A stretch of 64,000 nt of DNA from Alphaproteobacteria bacterium. Its GTDB lineage: Bacteria; Pseudomonadota; Alphaproteobacteria; UBA8366. Shown here in pieces: positions 33,327 through 42,619 of this stretch. The position numbers and the translations under genes were made by a program. The stretch lies in NCBI GenBank assembly GCA_021774335.1, contig JAJFJD010000056.1, positions 1 to 64,000 on the forward strand, read 5' to 3'. Every line of letters begins with the position of its first letter. Position 1 is the first letter of the stretch. The notes below the pieces were generated by a model. It saw only the letters and a program-made list of their open reading frames with translations. It was not told the DNA's origin and made no database searches.

Positions 33327-34723
33327 AACGCCTAATTAAAATCGCAGCATTCCTGCTCGCGCTGCAAATTCTGCCTGCCCATTCGGCAGAGCGGAACACC
33401 GCGCAGGTGTTGAGCCCGGCAAGAACTGTGCTGGATATTCAGACGAATAAGGGTCAGCTCATTCGCCTGTCCCGTGCTGCTTCCGCAGTGTTTGTCGCCG
33501 ACACGCGAATCGCCGACGTCACAGTGCGGTCGCCTCGCCTAATCTACCTTTTTGCTAAGGAACCAGGCGAAACGACACTCTACGCCGTGGATGGTCGCGA
33601 CCAGATAGTCGTCGCCCAACGTGTAGTGGTCTCACCCAATATTGATCGCATCAATGATTTGTTCCGAAAGCTGCGCCCAAATGCACCGGTAAGTGTAACC
33701 TCGGTTGGCAACCAACTAGTGTTATCCGGCACGGTCGACCATGTCGATATAGCCGAAGAGTTTACACGCGTCGCGGCAGCGGCGGTTGGTAATCCGGAGT
33801 TGGTTGTGAATCGGATCCGGGTCTCACAGCCGACCCAGGTGAATATCCGCGTGAAGATCGCTGAGGTCAGCCGCGACATCAATAAGAAGCTCGGTTTCAA
33901 CTGGGAACTGATTGGGCAAGCAACCGGCAGTTTGGCGCTTGGCTTTGCTGTCGGGTCAGATATCGTCCGAAACGCCGGCACGTTCATCTTCCCCGCCGAT
34001 CCGCAGGACCGCATCGTCTCGTCGTTCAGTAACAGAAGCTTGTCGGCGGACACGGTCATCGAACTGCTGGATGACGAAGGATTAATCACAGTCCTGGCGG
34101 AGCCTAACTTGACCGCCATGTCAGGTGAAACGGCAAGTTTCCTCGCCGGTGGTGAGTTTCCGGTTCCCATCGCACAGGATGGCGGTGTTACGACGATTCA
34201 GTTCCGCCAATTCGGTGTCGGGCTGTCCTTTACGCCGACGATCCTCGGTGAACAGCGCGTCAACCTGAGAGTCCGTCCCGAAGTTAGTCAGTTGAACGCC
34301 GCCGGCGCGATTCAAGCCAATGGCTTCAACATCCCGTCGCTGACGACACGGCGCGCGGAAACCACTGTCGAGCTCGCCAGCGGACAAAGTTTCGCGATCG
34401 CCGGTCTCTTGCAAAATACGACGAACCAGAGCTTGTCCGACGTTCCCGGCATCAAGGAAGTTCCGGTCCTTGGCGCGCTCTTCCGCTCCGACGCATTCCG
34501 CCGTCAGGAGAGCGAACTGATGATCGTCGTCACCCCTTACATCGTCCGACCCACGTCGGCGCGCCTGCCCTTGCCCACCGACAATTATGTGCCGCCAAAG
34601 GATTTGGAACGTTTCCTTCTCGGCCGTAACCACGTCGCCCAACCGGCAAGCAAGCCATCTGCACCGCTCGACCGGAACGGAAAACCCGGCCTGGCGGGAC
34701 CCGCTGGCTTCGTCTTGCAGTAG
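33323..34723 (+). CDS. cpaC: Tad pilus secretin CpaC
   Basis: The 466-residue protein has a signal peptide (IAAFLLALQILPAHSA), the pilus-secretin N-terminal domain with AASAVFVADTRIADVTVRSPRLIYLF, a BON-like part with LVLSGTVDHVDIAEE, and the secretin core with VLAEPNLTAMSGETASFLAGG and the C-terminal SFAIAGLLQNTTNQSLSDVPG. It forms the outer-membrane pore for the pilus. It sits in tight coupling between cpaB and cpaD. Confidence 0.95.
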   Translation: MKRLIKIAAFLLALQILPAHSAERNTAQVLSPARTVLDIQTNKGQLIRLSRAASAVFVADTRIADVTVRSPRLIYLFAKEPGETTLYAVDGRDQIVVAQRVVVSPNIDRINDLFRKLRPNAPVSVTSVGNQLVLSGTVDHVDIAEEFTRVAAAAVGNPELVVNRIRVSQPTQVNIRVKIAEVSRDINKKLGFNWELIGQATGSLALGFAVGSDIVRNAGTFIFPADPQDRIVSSFSNRSLSADTVIELLDDEGLITVLAEPNLTAMSGETASFLAGGEFPVPIAQDGGVTTIQFRQFGVGLSFTPTILGEQRVNLRVRPEVSQLNAAGAIQANGFNIPSLTTRRAETTVELASGQSFAIAGLLQNTTNQSLSDVPGIKEVPVLGALFRSDAFRRQESELMIVVTPYIVRPTSARLPLPTDNYVPPKDLERFLLGRNHVAQPASKPSAPLDRNGKPGLAGPAGFVLQ

Positions 34724-34735
34724 GAGGAATTAGAC

Positions 34736-35377
34736 ATGCGAGGCACAATTCAAAAAATTTCAGTTCTGGCATCGGTTGCGTTGCTCACAGCGTGCAATTT
34801 CCAGCTCAATCAGCATGTGATGGAAGCCAAGAACAGTTACGAGTACCGGCAGGGAAATCGTGTCGATATGGTTCAGTACAGCCACGACGTGAATTTTCCA
34901 GGCGGCAAGAGCATCCCGACGGATCCGGAATTCGACCGGCTCGACGCCTTTGTACAGTCCATTCGAATGGGCTACGGAGATCAGATCACGTTGCGAGGCA
35001 GTGCGCCGGAACGACGTGAGGTGCTTGCGGCCTACATCCAACGTCTCGGCCTCCCCGTCGCCGTCAAGACGGTGCCGGGCAGCAAAACGGAGATGGCTGC
35101 AAACAAAGTCAGCATTCAGGTGGAACGACACGTTGTAACGCCGCCGTCATGCCCGAACTGGAGCAATTTCCACGGCAATGAACAGCGGAACACGCCTGGC
35201 TCCAACTATGGATGTGCGGTTGACTCCAGCCTTGGCTATACGATCGCAAATCCGCGGGACCTGATCGAGGGGCAAACACCCGGACCGGCGCTCAGCACGC
35301 CAATCATCGAAGCGCAACGTCGGTATCAGACAGGCAAAGTTATCCGGCCGGCTGCAACTAGTACGGGAGGCCTCTAA
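34736..35377 (+). CDS. cpaD: Tad pilus lipoprotein-like CpaD
   Basis: The 213-residue protein begins with a signal peptide ending LLTAC, a lipobox with the cysteine at residue 20, after a strong AGGAGG site. CPNWSNFHGNEQRNTPGSNYGCAVDSSLGYTIANPRDLIEG is the CpaD family signature. It is an outer-membrane lipoprotein that helps the secretin. Its stop overlaps cpaE as TAATG. Confidence 0.92.
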   Translation: MRGTIQKISVLASVALLTACNFQLNQHVMEAKNSYEYRQGNRVDMVQYSHDVNFPGGKSIPTDPEFDRLDAFVQSIRMGYGDQITLRGSAPERREVLAAYIQRLGLPVAVKTVPGSKTEMAANKVSIQVERHVVTPPSCPNWSNFHGNEQRNTPGSNYGCAVDSSLGYTIANPRDLIEGQTPGPALSTPIIEAQRRYQTGKVIRPAATSTGGL

Positions 35378-36573
35378 TGTCAGGCGCAACAGCTAGGTCC
35401 AACGCACCGCTCCTAGGCGGTGGTAACGGCGAAGCCCTCGTCTTTACCGACAACCCGGAAATTTGCGACACAGTTGCACGCATTATTGATACCGGCGCCG
35501 TTCAACGCGTCACCGTGCTGGAAGGCGGAATCGCCGCGGCTCTGGAAGCACCAATTCCGGACGCGCCGGTCACAATCGTTGATATATCGTCGTCTCCCGA
35601 TCCCGTAACCGACGTGGCAATGTTATCCGAGGTCGCGAAAGGCCGGATCGTCGGCATGGGCCCCGTCAACGATGTTTCGTTCTACCGGACGCTGATCGCC
35701 GCCGGCGCATCGGACTATCTGGTGATCCCGCCGACCGACGACATGTTGATCGACGCGCTGACCCCGCCCAAGGTGGAGGTCGAAGCTGAGGAAACCGAAG
35801 ACTGCCGGATCATTTCGGTCGTCGGTGCCCGCGGTGGTGTCGGATCGACGACCGTCTCCGTCAACATGGCGTGGCATCTTGCCCATCACTTCGGGCAACG
35901 GACGGGATTGGTCGACCTGGACCTGCATTTCGGAACCTGCGCGTTATCGCTGGATCTGCTGCCCGGCCGCGGACTGCGTGACGCGCTGGATAATCCGGAA
36001 CGGATCGACCCGCTCTTTATCGCAAGCGCCATGGTGAACGAGAGCGAGAACCTCTTTATCCTCGGCGGTGAAGAGCCGCTCGAAGCCAAATCTGAATTGA
36101 ACGCCTACGCCATCGATCCGCTGATCTCCGCGTTGCGGGCGAACTTCTCGGCATTAGTCTTCGATATGCCGAAGTCAGTCGCGATTTCACATCCTGCGCT
36201 CATCCAGGAATCGATGGGTGTCCTGTTGGTCACGGATTTCTCTCTGGCCGGGATGCGCGACGTATTGCGCTTGAAATCTTTCGTCAAGGATTTCTGCCCC
36301 GACACAAAGACGGAAATCGCAGCAATCAGCGCGAAGGACAAGCGCGGATCGCTGACCCAGCGAGATTTCGAGAAAGGGATCGAAGGTAAGGTCGACTACG
36401 TCATTCCCTTCGATTCAAAACTCGCAACCGAAGCCGCAAACGGTGGGAAGGCGATCTCCGCCCTCGCCGGCGGCGGTAAGAGCATTGGCAAGGTCATCGC
36501 CTCGATTACGGATTCGCTCGGCGGAGAACTCGACAAGGTTGAAACTAAGAAGAAGGCCTGGTGGAAGAAATGA
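35377..36573 (+). CDS. cpaE: Pilus assembly ATPase-like protein CpaE
   Basis: The 398-residue protein has an N-terminal receiver-like fold (residues 18-135) without clear phosphorylation residues. A ParA/MinD-type domain follows, with the deviant Walker A SVVGARGGVGSTTVSVN and the GLVDLDLHFGTCALSLDL switch region. In Caulobacter CpaE helps place the pilus machine at the pole. It is coupled to cpaF by ATGA. Confidence 0.92.
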   Translation: MSGATARSNAPLLGGGNGEALVFTDNPEICDTVARIIDTGAVQRVTVLEGGIAAALEAPIPDAPVTIVDISSSPDPVTDVAMLSEVAKGRIVGMGPVNDVSFYRTLIAAGASDYLVIPPTDDMLIDALTPPKVEVEAEETEDCRIISVVGARGGVGSTTVSVNMAWHLAHHFGQRTGLVDLDLHFGTCALSLDLLPGRGLRDALDNPERIDPLFIASAMVNESENLFILGGEEPLEAKSELNAYAIDPLISALRANFSALVFDMPKSVAISHPALIQESMGVLLVTDFSLAGMRDVLRLKSFVKDFCPDTKTEIAAISAKDKRGSLTQRDFEKGIEGKVDYVIPFDSKLATEAANGGKAISALAGGGKSIGKVIASITDSLGGELDKVETKKKAWWKK

Positions 36574-38276
36574 GTGAACAGCCGGTCCTAAAGTTTCCGG
36601 ACGGAGAAGGATGGAAGGACGGCCTCGCCGTTTCGCTTGAACGATTGCGCCCAATCATCGAGACGCATATCGACAAGCAGATGGTCGCGAAGCTGTCGCG
36701 TGGCGCGTTGGCGCAACAGATCCGCATGATCGTGTCGAAGAACGCGCCCGGCGTCGGACTGGACCTCAATCTCCTGCAGGAACGAGACCTCGTTACGACC
36801 CTTGTCACTGCCCTCGCCGGTCCCGCCCCCGAAGCACAACGGCAACCGGTTCAAGCGCCCCCGCCACGCCCGAATGGGAACGGTGCCGCGCAACCTAACG
36901 GAACGCCAGCCGCGGCGCCGACGCCAGCAAATGGCGTAACGTCGCTCGAGCAGACCAGCGGCGTAAACGTCGTGGAAGAGAACCTGGACGACTCTGGCCT
37001 GCAAATCAGTGCCGCCAGTATGACAAGCGTACGCGAGGCTGCGGATGCTATCCGCCCGCTTATGATGGAGCGGATCGACGCCGCCGCCGCTGCAAGTCTG
37101 CCGCGCGACGAATTGATGTCGCAGATCAGTGGCCTGGTCGGTGAGCTCCTGCTTGAGAACAAAATCCGCCTCAATCAGATCGAACAGCGAAGCCTGGTCA
37201 CCAATCTCGTCAACGACATGATGGGACTTGGGCCGCTCGAACCGTTGCTTGGCGACGTGGATATCACCGAAGTCATGGTGAACGGCCCGTCCCAGATCTA
37301 CGTTGAGCGCGGCGGTAAGCTGGAGCTGACTGACGTCACCTTTCGCGATCATTCGCATCTTATGAATATCTGTACGCGGATTGTCAGTTGGATTGGCCGT
37401 CGGGTCGACGAATCCAGTCCAATGTGTGACGCCCGTCTCAAGGACGGCAGTCGTGTCAACATCATCATCCCACCACTCGCCCTCGACGGCGCGTCGATCT
37501 CCATTCGTAAATTTGCGGAAAAGAAGATCACGCTCGAGAAAATGGTCGATTTCGGCAGCATGTCGCCGCAGATGATGAAACTGCTTCAGATCGCTTCGCG
37601 CTGTAAATTGAATATCCTGATCTCGGGTGGTACCGGTTCCGGTAAAACGACCCTTCTAAACGCCCTGAGCCGCATGATCGACGGCGGCGAGCGGGTGGTG
37701 ACCATTGAGGACGCCGCCGAGCTGCAATTGCAGCAACCGCACGTGGTCCGACTGGAAACCCGTCCCGCCAACCTGGAAGGGCAAGGCGAAGTCAACATCC
37801 GCGACCTGGTCAAGAACTCGCTGCGTATGCGTCCGGACCGCATCATCCTCGGTGAGTGTCGTGGCTCCGAAGCCATCGACATGCTCCAAGCCATGAACAC
37901 CGGCCATGAAGGCTCGATGAGCACGGTCCATGCCAACAACCCGCGCGAAGCACTCACCCGTCTCGAGAACATGATCAGCATGGCCGGGTTCAACCTGCCG
38001 GCCAAAGCAATGCGCATGCAGGTCGCATCGGCCATCGACTTGATCTGCCAGGTATCGCGTATGCGAGATGGCGGGCGGCGAATCACGCATATCGCAGAAG
38101 TCGTCGGCGTCGAAGGCGACATCATCACGATGCAGGAATTGTATCTCTACAAGTACAAAGGCGAAGACGCCGGCGGAAAGTTGGTCGGCAGCTATGATTC
38201 GACGGGGCTGCGCCCAAAATTCATGGAGAAAGCCAGCTACTTCGGACTCGATAAGGCACTATTGGAGGTCATGTAA
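36570..38276 (+). CDS. cpaF: Pilus assembly/retraction ATPase CpaF (TadA) with a duplicated N-terminal domain
   Basis: I use the ATG at 36570, which overlaps the cpaE stop as ATGA; a GTG nine bases earlier is possible. The 568-residue protein has Walker A in ISGGTGSGKTTLLNAL, the Asp box RMRPDRIILGECRG, and the His box STVHANNPREAL. This marks a secretion-type hexameric ATPase. Residues 27-84 and 162-219 are an ungapped internal repeat (offset 135): both hold RPxxxxxID, then LxR, and RxLVTxLV. A Pro/Ala/Asn-rich linker joins them. Relatives have one such domain, so this copy is long. Confidence 0.93.
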   Translation: MSEQPVLKFPDGEGWKDGLAVSLERLRPIIETHIDKQMVAKLSRGALAQQIRMIVSKNAPGVGLDLNLLQERDLVTTLVTALAGPAPEAQRQPVQAPPPRPNGNGAAQPNGTPAAAPTPANGVTSLEQTSGVNVVEENLDDSGLQISAASMTSVREAADAIRPLMMERIDAAAAASLPRDELMSQISGLVGELLLENKIRLNQIEQRSLVTNLVNDMMGLGPLEPLLGDVDITEVMVNGPSQIYVERGGKLELTDVTFRDHSHLMNICTRIVSWIGRRVDESSPMCDARLKDGSRVNIIIPPLALDGASISIRKFAEKKITLEKMVDFGSMSPQMMKLLQIASRCKLNILISGGTGSGKTTLLNALSRMIDGGERVVTIEDAAELQLQQPHVVRLETRPANLEGQGEVNIRDLVKNSLRMRPDRIILGECRGSEAIDMLQAMNTGHEGSMSTVHANNPREALTRLENMISMAGFNLPAKAMRMQVASAIDLICQVSRMRDGGRRITHIAEVVGVEGDIITMQELYLYKYKGEDAGGKLVGSYDSTGLRPKFMEKASYFGLDKALLEVM

Positions 38277-39280
38277 TGGCCGAACTTTTCAGCGAATTTG
38301 GATTGCTTGAGGTCTCGATCTTCGTTGGTGCATTGCTATTGGCGGCAATTCTTGTCGGCATTGCCTTTGTCATCACCGATGGGCGTCATAGGCATGAGCA
38401 AAGGCGGCTGGAAAACACCCGCAATCGTGCGTTGGGTACCGGTGTCATCGAAAGTTCGAGCGAACAAGCCAGCGCCGTACGGCGGGAGACCGAAACCGGC
38501 CTCGACGTCTTCGCAAAGCGGTTTCTACCGAAACCGGATCAACTGCGCACTCGTCTTCGCCGGACCGGCCGCGACATCTCTATCGGCAAATTCGGCCTCG
38601 CAATTTTCATCATCGGTGTAGTCTTTGGACTTGGCTGTTGGGCCATCTTCGGATTTCAGCCGGCACTTTCGGTTCTCATTGGTGTCGGTATGGGAATATG
38701 GCTGCCGCATATGAGCATCGGGTTCATGATCTCGCGGCGCCAGGAGAAGTTCACGACTCGGTTTCCCGAAGGTCTCGACGTGATCGTTCGCGGACTTCGG
38801 GCGGGTCTTCCCATCGCAGAGTCGATCGTGAACGCACGATCCGAAGTCCCCGAGCCGGTTCGGACAATATTTTCGAACATCTCGGATTCGGTGAACCTGG
38901 GACAAAACCTGGAAGACGCAATCGCCGATTCTGCGAAAATCCTCGACACACCGGAGCTGAAGTTCTTTGCGGTGAGTTTGTCGGTTCAACGGGAAACCGG
39001 CGGTAATCTCGCCGAAACGCTTTCCAATCTCGCTGAAATCCTGCGACGGCGGCGGCAGATGAAGCTCAAGGTCAAGGCGATGTCGTCCGAGGCACGGGCG
39101 AGTGCTTACATCATCGGTTCCCTGCCCTTCATAATGTTCGCCCTGATCTTCTTTGTGAACACGAGCTACGCCATGGAGCTCTTCACCGATCCGCGCGGCA
39201 TGGTCATGGTCGGCGTCGGTGGCTTCATGATGGCACTTGGTGTCTTCATCATGATCAAAATGGTGAATTTCGAGATATGA
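38276..39280 (+). CDS. tadB: Tad pilus inner-membrane platform protein TadB
   Basis: The 334-residue protein starts at an ATG that overlaps the cpaF stop as TAATG, with GGAGGT before it. It has an N-terminal helix, a pair near residues 110-150 and two at the C-terminus, with the T2SSF core FPEGLDVIVRGLRAGLPIAESI and VSLSVQRETGGNLAETLSNLAEILRRR. With TadC it forms the inner-membrane platform through which the ATPase acts. Confidence 0.93.
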   Translation: MAELFSEFGLLEVSIFVGALLLAAILVGIAFVITDGRHRHEQRRLENTRNRALGTGVIESSSEQASAVRRETETGLDVFAKRFLPKPDQLRTRLRRTGRDISIGKFGLAIFIIGVVFGLGCWAIFGFQPALSVLIGVGMGIWLPHMSIGFMISRRQEKFTTRFPEGLDVIVRGLRAGLPIAESIVNARSEVPEPVRTIFSNISDSVNLGQNLEDAIADSAKILDTPELKFFAVSLSVQRETGGNLAETLSNLAEILRRRRQMKLKVKAMSSEARASAYIIGSLPFIMFALIFFVNTSYAMELFTDPRGMVMVGVGGFMMALGVFIMIKMVNFEI

Positions 39281-40254
39281 ATTTGCAAGAATACATGCCG
39301 TTCGGACTGCAGGTCGAAGAGCTTATCGCCTTCGGCGCTGCTGTATTTGTTGCAATCAGTGTTGTCACCGTATGGCGAACCCTACTTGAAAAAGCGCCTG
39401 CCCAGCGCCGCATCAAGGCGATCAGCGACCGTCGCGCTCAACTACGCCAAGACCTAGGCGCTGCCAAGCGGCGACCCAAGGTCGAGACGCTCAATGTCGC
39501 CCGCCGAACACTGCGCCATTTCAAGTTGATGACCGGTAAGCCGGTTGAAAATGCCAGCGCCAAATTGGTCCGGGCCGGGCTGCGATCACGCGACGCCGTG
39601 ACATTGTTCCTATTCGCCAAACTATGCCTGCCGGCGGCGCTCGGTATCGGCGCCGTGGTCTCGATCTATGTACTCGAAATGTTCAAGCTAGGCCCGCAAG
39701 GCCGTTTGATTGCATCGGTCCTTACCGTCCTCATCGCGTTCTATATTCCGGATCTCATGGTCAAGAATCTGATCGACAAACGTATGCATCTGCTCACGCG
39801 TGCATTGCCGGACATGCTGGATCTTCTGGTCATTTGTGCCGAAGCAGGCTTGGCCTTGGACAACGCCCTCGTGCGGGTGTCGCGCGAAATTCGCATGAGC
39901 GGTCCGGAAATGGCCGATGAAATGGAACTGACATCCGCCGAGCTCGGTTTCATGTCCGAACGTCGGATTGCGCTCCAGAATCTGTATAAGCGCACCAATC
40001 TTCCCGCAATGCAGGCGTTGTCCAATACGCTAATTCAGAGTGAACGTTACGGTACCCCGCTCGCCCAATCGCTGCGCGTCCTGTCAAAGGAACTGCGCGA
40101 CGAACGATTGATGAAAGCTGAAGAGAAGGCCGCCCGGCTGCCGGCAACGCTGACCGTGCCGATGATGATCTTCATCATGCCGACGCTATTCATCGTCCTA
40201 ATCGGCCCGGGTATCCTCCGCGCGATCGACGGCCTTGGCAGTGTTCTGAAATGA
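39277..40254 (+). CDS. tadC: Tad pilus inner-membrane platform protein TadC
   Basis: The 325-residue partner of TadB has the T2SSF segment LPDMLDLLVICAEAGLALDNALVRVSREI and the closing helix MMIFIMPTLFIVLIGPGIL. ATGA couples it to tadB. It ends two bases before the convergent tadD gene. Confidence 0.93.
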   Translation: MNLQEYMPFGLQVEELIAFGAAVFVAISVVTVWRTLLEKAPAQRRIKAISDRRAQLRQDLGAAKRRPKVETLNVARRTLRHFKLMTGKPVENASAKLVRAGLRSRDAVTLFLFAKLCLPAALGIGAVVSIYVLEMFKLGPQGRLIASVLTVLIAFYIPDLMVKNLIDKRMHLLTRALPDMLDLLVICAEAGLALDNALVRVSREIRMSGPEMADEMELTSAELGFMSERRIALQNLYKRTNLPAMQALSNTLIQSERYGTPLAQSLRVLSKELRDERLMKAEEKAARLPATLTVPMMIFIMPTLFIVLIGPGILRAIDGLGSVLK

Positions 40255-40256
40255 CG

Positions 40257-41102
40257 CTAGCGGGACCGCAACGCATAGCCGGCGCGCACGGAACGAACGC
40301 GCAACACTGGGTCGGACATCGACCGGAGTGCCGCGTAGTAGCTCATGTTGCGCTCGACGCCGCGGCTGTCCATGTCCATACGCGCGAAATTTTCTGCATT
40401 CGCGATGTCGCCGCCCAACCCATACGCCAATGCAAGATTTTGCCGATCTCGGGCGGTCGCGCCCGGGCGCAACGCCAATGGCCTGAGAATCTCAACCGCC
40501 CCCTTGTAATGTCCGGCAAATGCAAGCGAGAGTCCGAGGTTATTGCGCAGATTGACGTCGTCCGGCGCAATCTCAAGACCGGCATAGTAAAACTCTTGGG
40601 CCTTTGCATGATCAGCCATCGAATCATGCGCGACACCAAGTCCGCTATACGCACGGTAATCTTTCGGGTCGGCCGCGACCGCTTTTTGGAATTGCTCTAC
40701 GGCAAGATCGAGTTGGTCTTGTGCGATCAGCGAGTTTCCCAGCCCGCGCAGAGCGCGCGCATTGTTGGGATCGATGACCAACGCTCTTCGAAACGCGTCA
40801 GCCGCGTCCTTGACCAGGCTGGCTGCGATAAGAGATTCGCCAAGGCCAACAAGCGGCTTGATTTGTTTTGGCTCAGCCTGATGCGCACGGCGGAAGAATT
40901 CAATAGCTGCACTGATGTCTCCACGCCGCCGGCTCGCCTCGCCTGCCCGCATCATCGCGCCGGCTACCGTTTTGCCCTTCGCCATATCTGCGGAAGCTTT
41001 TTTAGACGACGCTTCGTCATTGCCAGCGCAACCGGAGAGAAGCGCTGCAAACAAAGCCGCAATGATAATGCGGCGTTTATTTATAATAAATACAGTCATC
41101 AT
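40257..41102 (-). CDS. tadD: Tetratricopeptide lipoprotein TadD
   Basis: The 281-residue protein has a lipobox LLSGC near residue 25, then about five tetratricopeptide repeats (for example DAADAFRRALVIDPNNARALRGLGN, then LAVEQFQKAVAADPKDYRAYSGLG). TadD supports pilus assembly at the outer membrane. It is on the opposite strand from the cpa/tad operon, only two bases from the tadC end, so it has its own promoter near 41103-41135. Confidence 0.88.
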   Translation of the reverse strand: MMTVFIINKRRIIIAALFAALLSGCAGNDEASSKKASADMAKGKTVAGAMMRAGEASRRRGDISAAIEFFRRAHQAEPKQIKPLVGLGESLIAASLVKDAADAFRRALVIDPNNARALRGLGNSLIAQDQLDLAVEQFQKAVAADPKDYRAYSGLGVAHDSMADHAKAQEFYYAGLEIAPDDVNLRNNLGLSLAFAGHYKGAVEILRPLALRPGATARDRQNLALAYGLGGDIANAENFARMDMDSRGVERNMSYYAALRSMSDPVLRVRSVRAGYALRSR

Positions 41103-41135
41103 GCGGGAAATCTACAACATTAGGTAAGATTTGCC

Positions 41136-41729
41136 ATGAAAAAAATGCGCCATATGAAGAATTTTTTCAGTAAAGTCCGTCGTAATGATGACGGATCCGC
41201 TGCAATAGAGTTCAGTTTCACTGCACCGTTGTTAATAGCTACCATGGTTGCGATCATGGAATTCTCCATGATTTTGTTTCTTAATGCGGTGCTAGAAGGC
41301 AGTCTTCGCGACGCGGCTCGGTTTGGCATCACAGGATTCACGCCGACCGGCTTGAATCGCGAGGATGTCATTGTGGACAAGGTCCAGACCGCAACGTTGG
41401 GTTTGGTGCCGATCACCGCAGCCAACATCACCACCCTCGCGTATTCGGACTTCAGTGAAGTCGGGCAGCCGGAACCCTATATCGACGACAACCCCGCCAA
41501 TGGCCAATACGATTCCGGCGAAAGCTTCACCGACGTGAACGGCAACGGCCAATGGGACGCCGATATGGGCACACCCGGACTGGGCGGCGCTTGTGACGTT
41601 GTTGTTTACCGGGTCGAAACGCAATGGTCCCTGATGCTGGGTTTGTTGGCCTCCTCCGTCGGCCAGAACATCGCGCTAAAGGCAAGCACAGCGGTCCGCA
41701 ATGAACCCTACGGCAACTCGCCCTGCTAA
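41136..41729 (+). CDS. TadE-like pseudopilin with a calcium-loop-like insert
   Basis: The 197-residue protein has the TadE pattern: a basic leader, then GSAAIEFSFTAPLLIATMVAIMEFSMILFLNAVLEGSLRDAARFG with the conserved glutamate and arginine. The middle part holds two similar acidic loops, DDNPANGQYDSGE and DVNGNGQWDAD, which look like DxNxNGxxD calcium-binding loops. The C-terminal strands end with GLLASSVGQNIALKASTAVRNEPYG. CpaA probably processes it too. It lies divergent from tadD. Confidence 0.85.
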   Translation: MKKMRHMKNFFSKVRRNDDGSAAIEFSFTAPLLIATMVAIMEFSMILFLNAVLEGSLRDAARFGITGFTPTGLNREDVIVDKVQTATLGLVPITAANITTLAYSDFSEVGQPEPYIDDNPANGQYDSGESFTDVNGNGQWDADMGTPGLGGACDVVVYRVETQWSLMLGLLASSVGQNIALKASTAVRNEPYGNSPC

Positions 41730-41764
41730 TCGGCGCGTTCAGCAACGATACGTGGAGCCATATC

Positions 41765-42334
41765 ATGCAATTCATACGCTCTCTTGGAATACCCGGCCGC
41801 CTGCTCCGCAGCGACCGTGGCGGCGTGATGATCGAGTTCGGGTTCGCCATGCCGGTTCTTATCCTTTTGATGCTGGGCGGTGTCGAAATTGGACGGTACG
41901 TTCTGCTCCATCAAAAGCTCGACCGGACGGCCATGACGGTGTCAGATCTTGTGGCACGCGTTCAAAACGTGACAATCGCCGAGGTAGATACGATCTTTAC
42001 TGCCGCAAATCTTGTCATGGAACCCTTCACGTTTGCGAGCGAAGGTGCAGTTGTAATCTCTTCCGTAAAAAGGGATAGCGGATCGCCAAAAGTAATCTGG
42101 CAACGCACCGGCGCGGGGACACTATCCATTACAAGCGCTGTTGGAACGCCGGGTGGAAACGCGACAATCAGCGATAACGATCTAGTGGACGACGATCAGG
42201 CGATCATTATCGGCGAGACCTACTATCAATACACACCGTGGTTCATCGATCTGATCCCAACCACCACGCTACGGCATATTGCAGTCTTTCGGCCCCGTCT
42301 TTCTGGTGAAGTGACCTGCGACGATTGTCCTTAG
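41765..42334 (+). CDS. TadE/TadF-like pseudopilin
   Basis: The 189-residue protein begins with a basic leader and GGVMIEFGFAMPVLILLMLGGVEIGRYVLLHQKLDRTAMTVSDLVAR, the TadE/F helix with its glutamate. The rest is a beta-rich periplasmic domain ending in a CDDC pair. It follows the first TadE-like gene by 35 bases and closes the Tad locus, with a terminator behind it. Confidence 0.85.
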   Translation: MQFIRSLGIPGRLLRSDRGGVMIEFGFAMPVLILLMLGGVEIGRYVLLHQKLDRTAMTVSDLVARVQNVTIAEVDTIFTAANLVMEPFTFASEGAVVISSVKRDSGSPKVIWQRTGAGTLSITSAVGTPGGNATISDNDLVDDDQAIIIGETYYQYTPWFIDLIPTTTLRHIAVFRPRLSGEVTCDDCP

Positions 42335-42379
42335 AACGCGCCTGCCTCAATTAGAAGCGCAACGCCTGCCTAACCGGAA

Positions 42380-42412
42380 TGACGCCTTTCAATCGAAAGG
42401 CGTCATTTCTTT
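42380..42412 (+). terminator. Rho-independent terminator of the Tad locus
   Basis: TGACGCCTTTC and GAAAGGCGTCA pair perfectly around AATC and are followed by TTTCTTT. Directly behind it lies the 18-bp palindrome at 42411-42428. Confidence 0.85.
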
Positions 42413-42428
42413 GCGCCGATCGGCGCAA
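42411..42428. repeat. Perfect 18-bp palindrome
   Basis: TTGCGCCGATCGGCGCAA is fully self-complementary and overlaps the T-tract of the Tad terminator. It may extend the terminator structure or be a protein site. Confidence 0.6.
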
Positions 42429-42619
42429 CGTTCCGAACATCAGCGAAACACCGGAATCAATACATACTAAAATTCGCCAATAATTTTACTTAATGGACGC
42501 TTCAACCATTATCAATCCGTTAAGGAAATAGTGCCAGACTTTTGGGTAGTTCTATTATACAAAGAACGACCTCTTCATTTTACTTAGAGAATTTGCGGCA
42601 ACAGCAGGTCCCGACAAAA

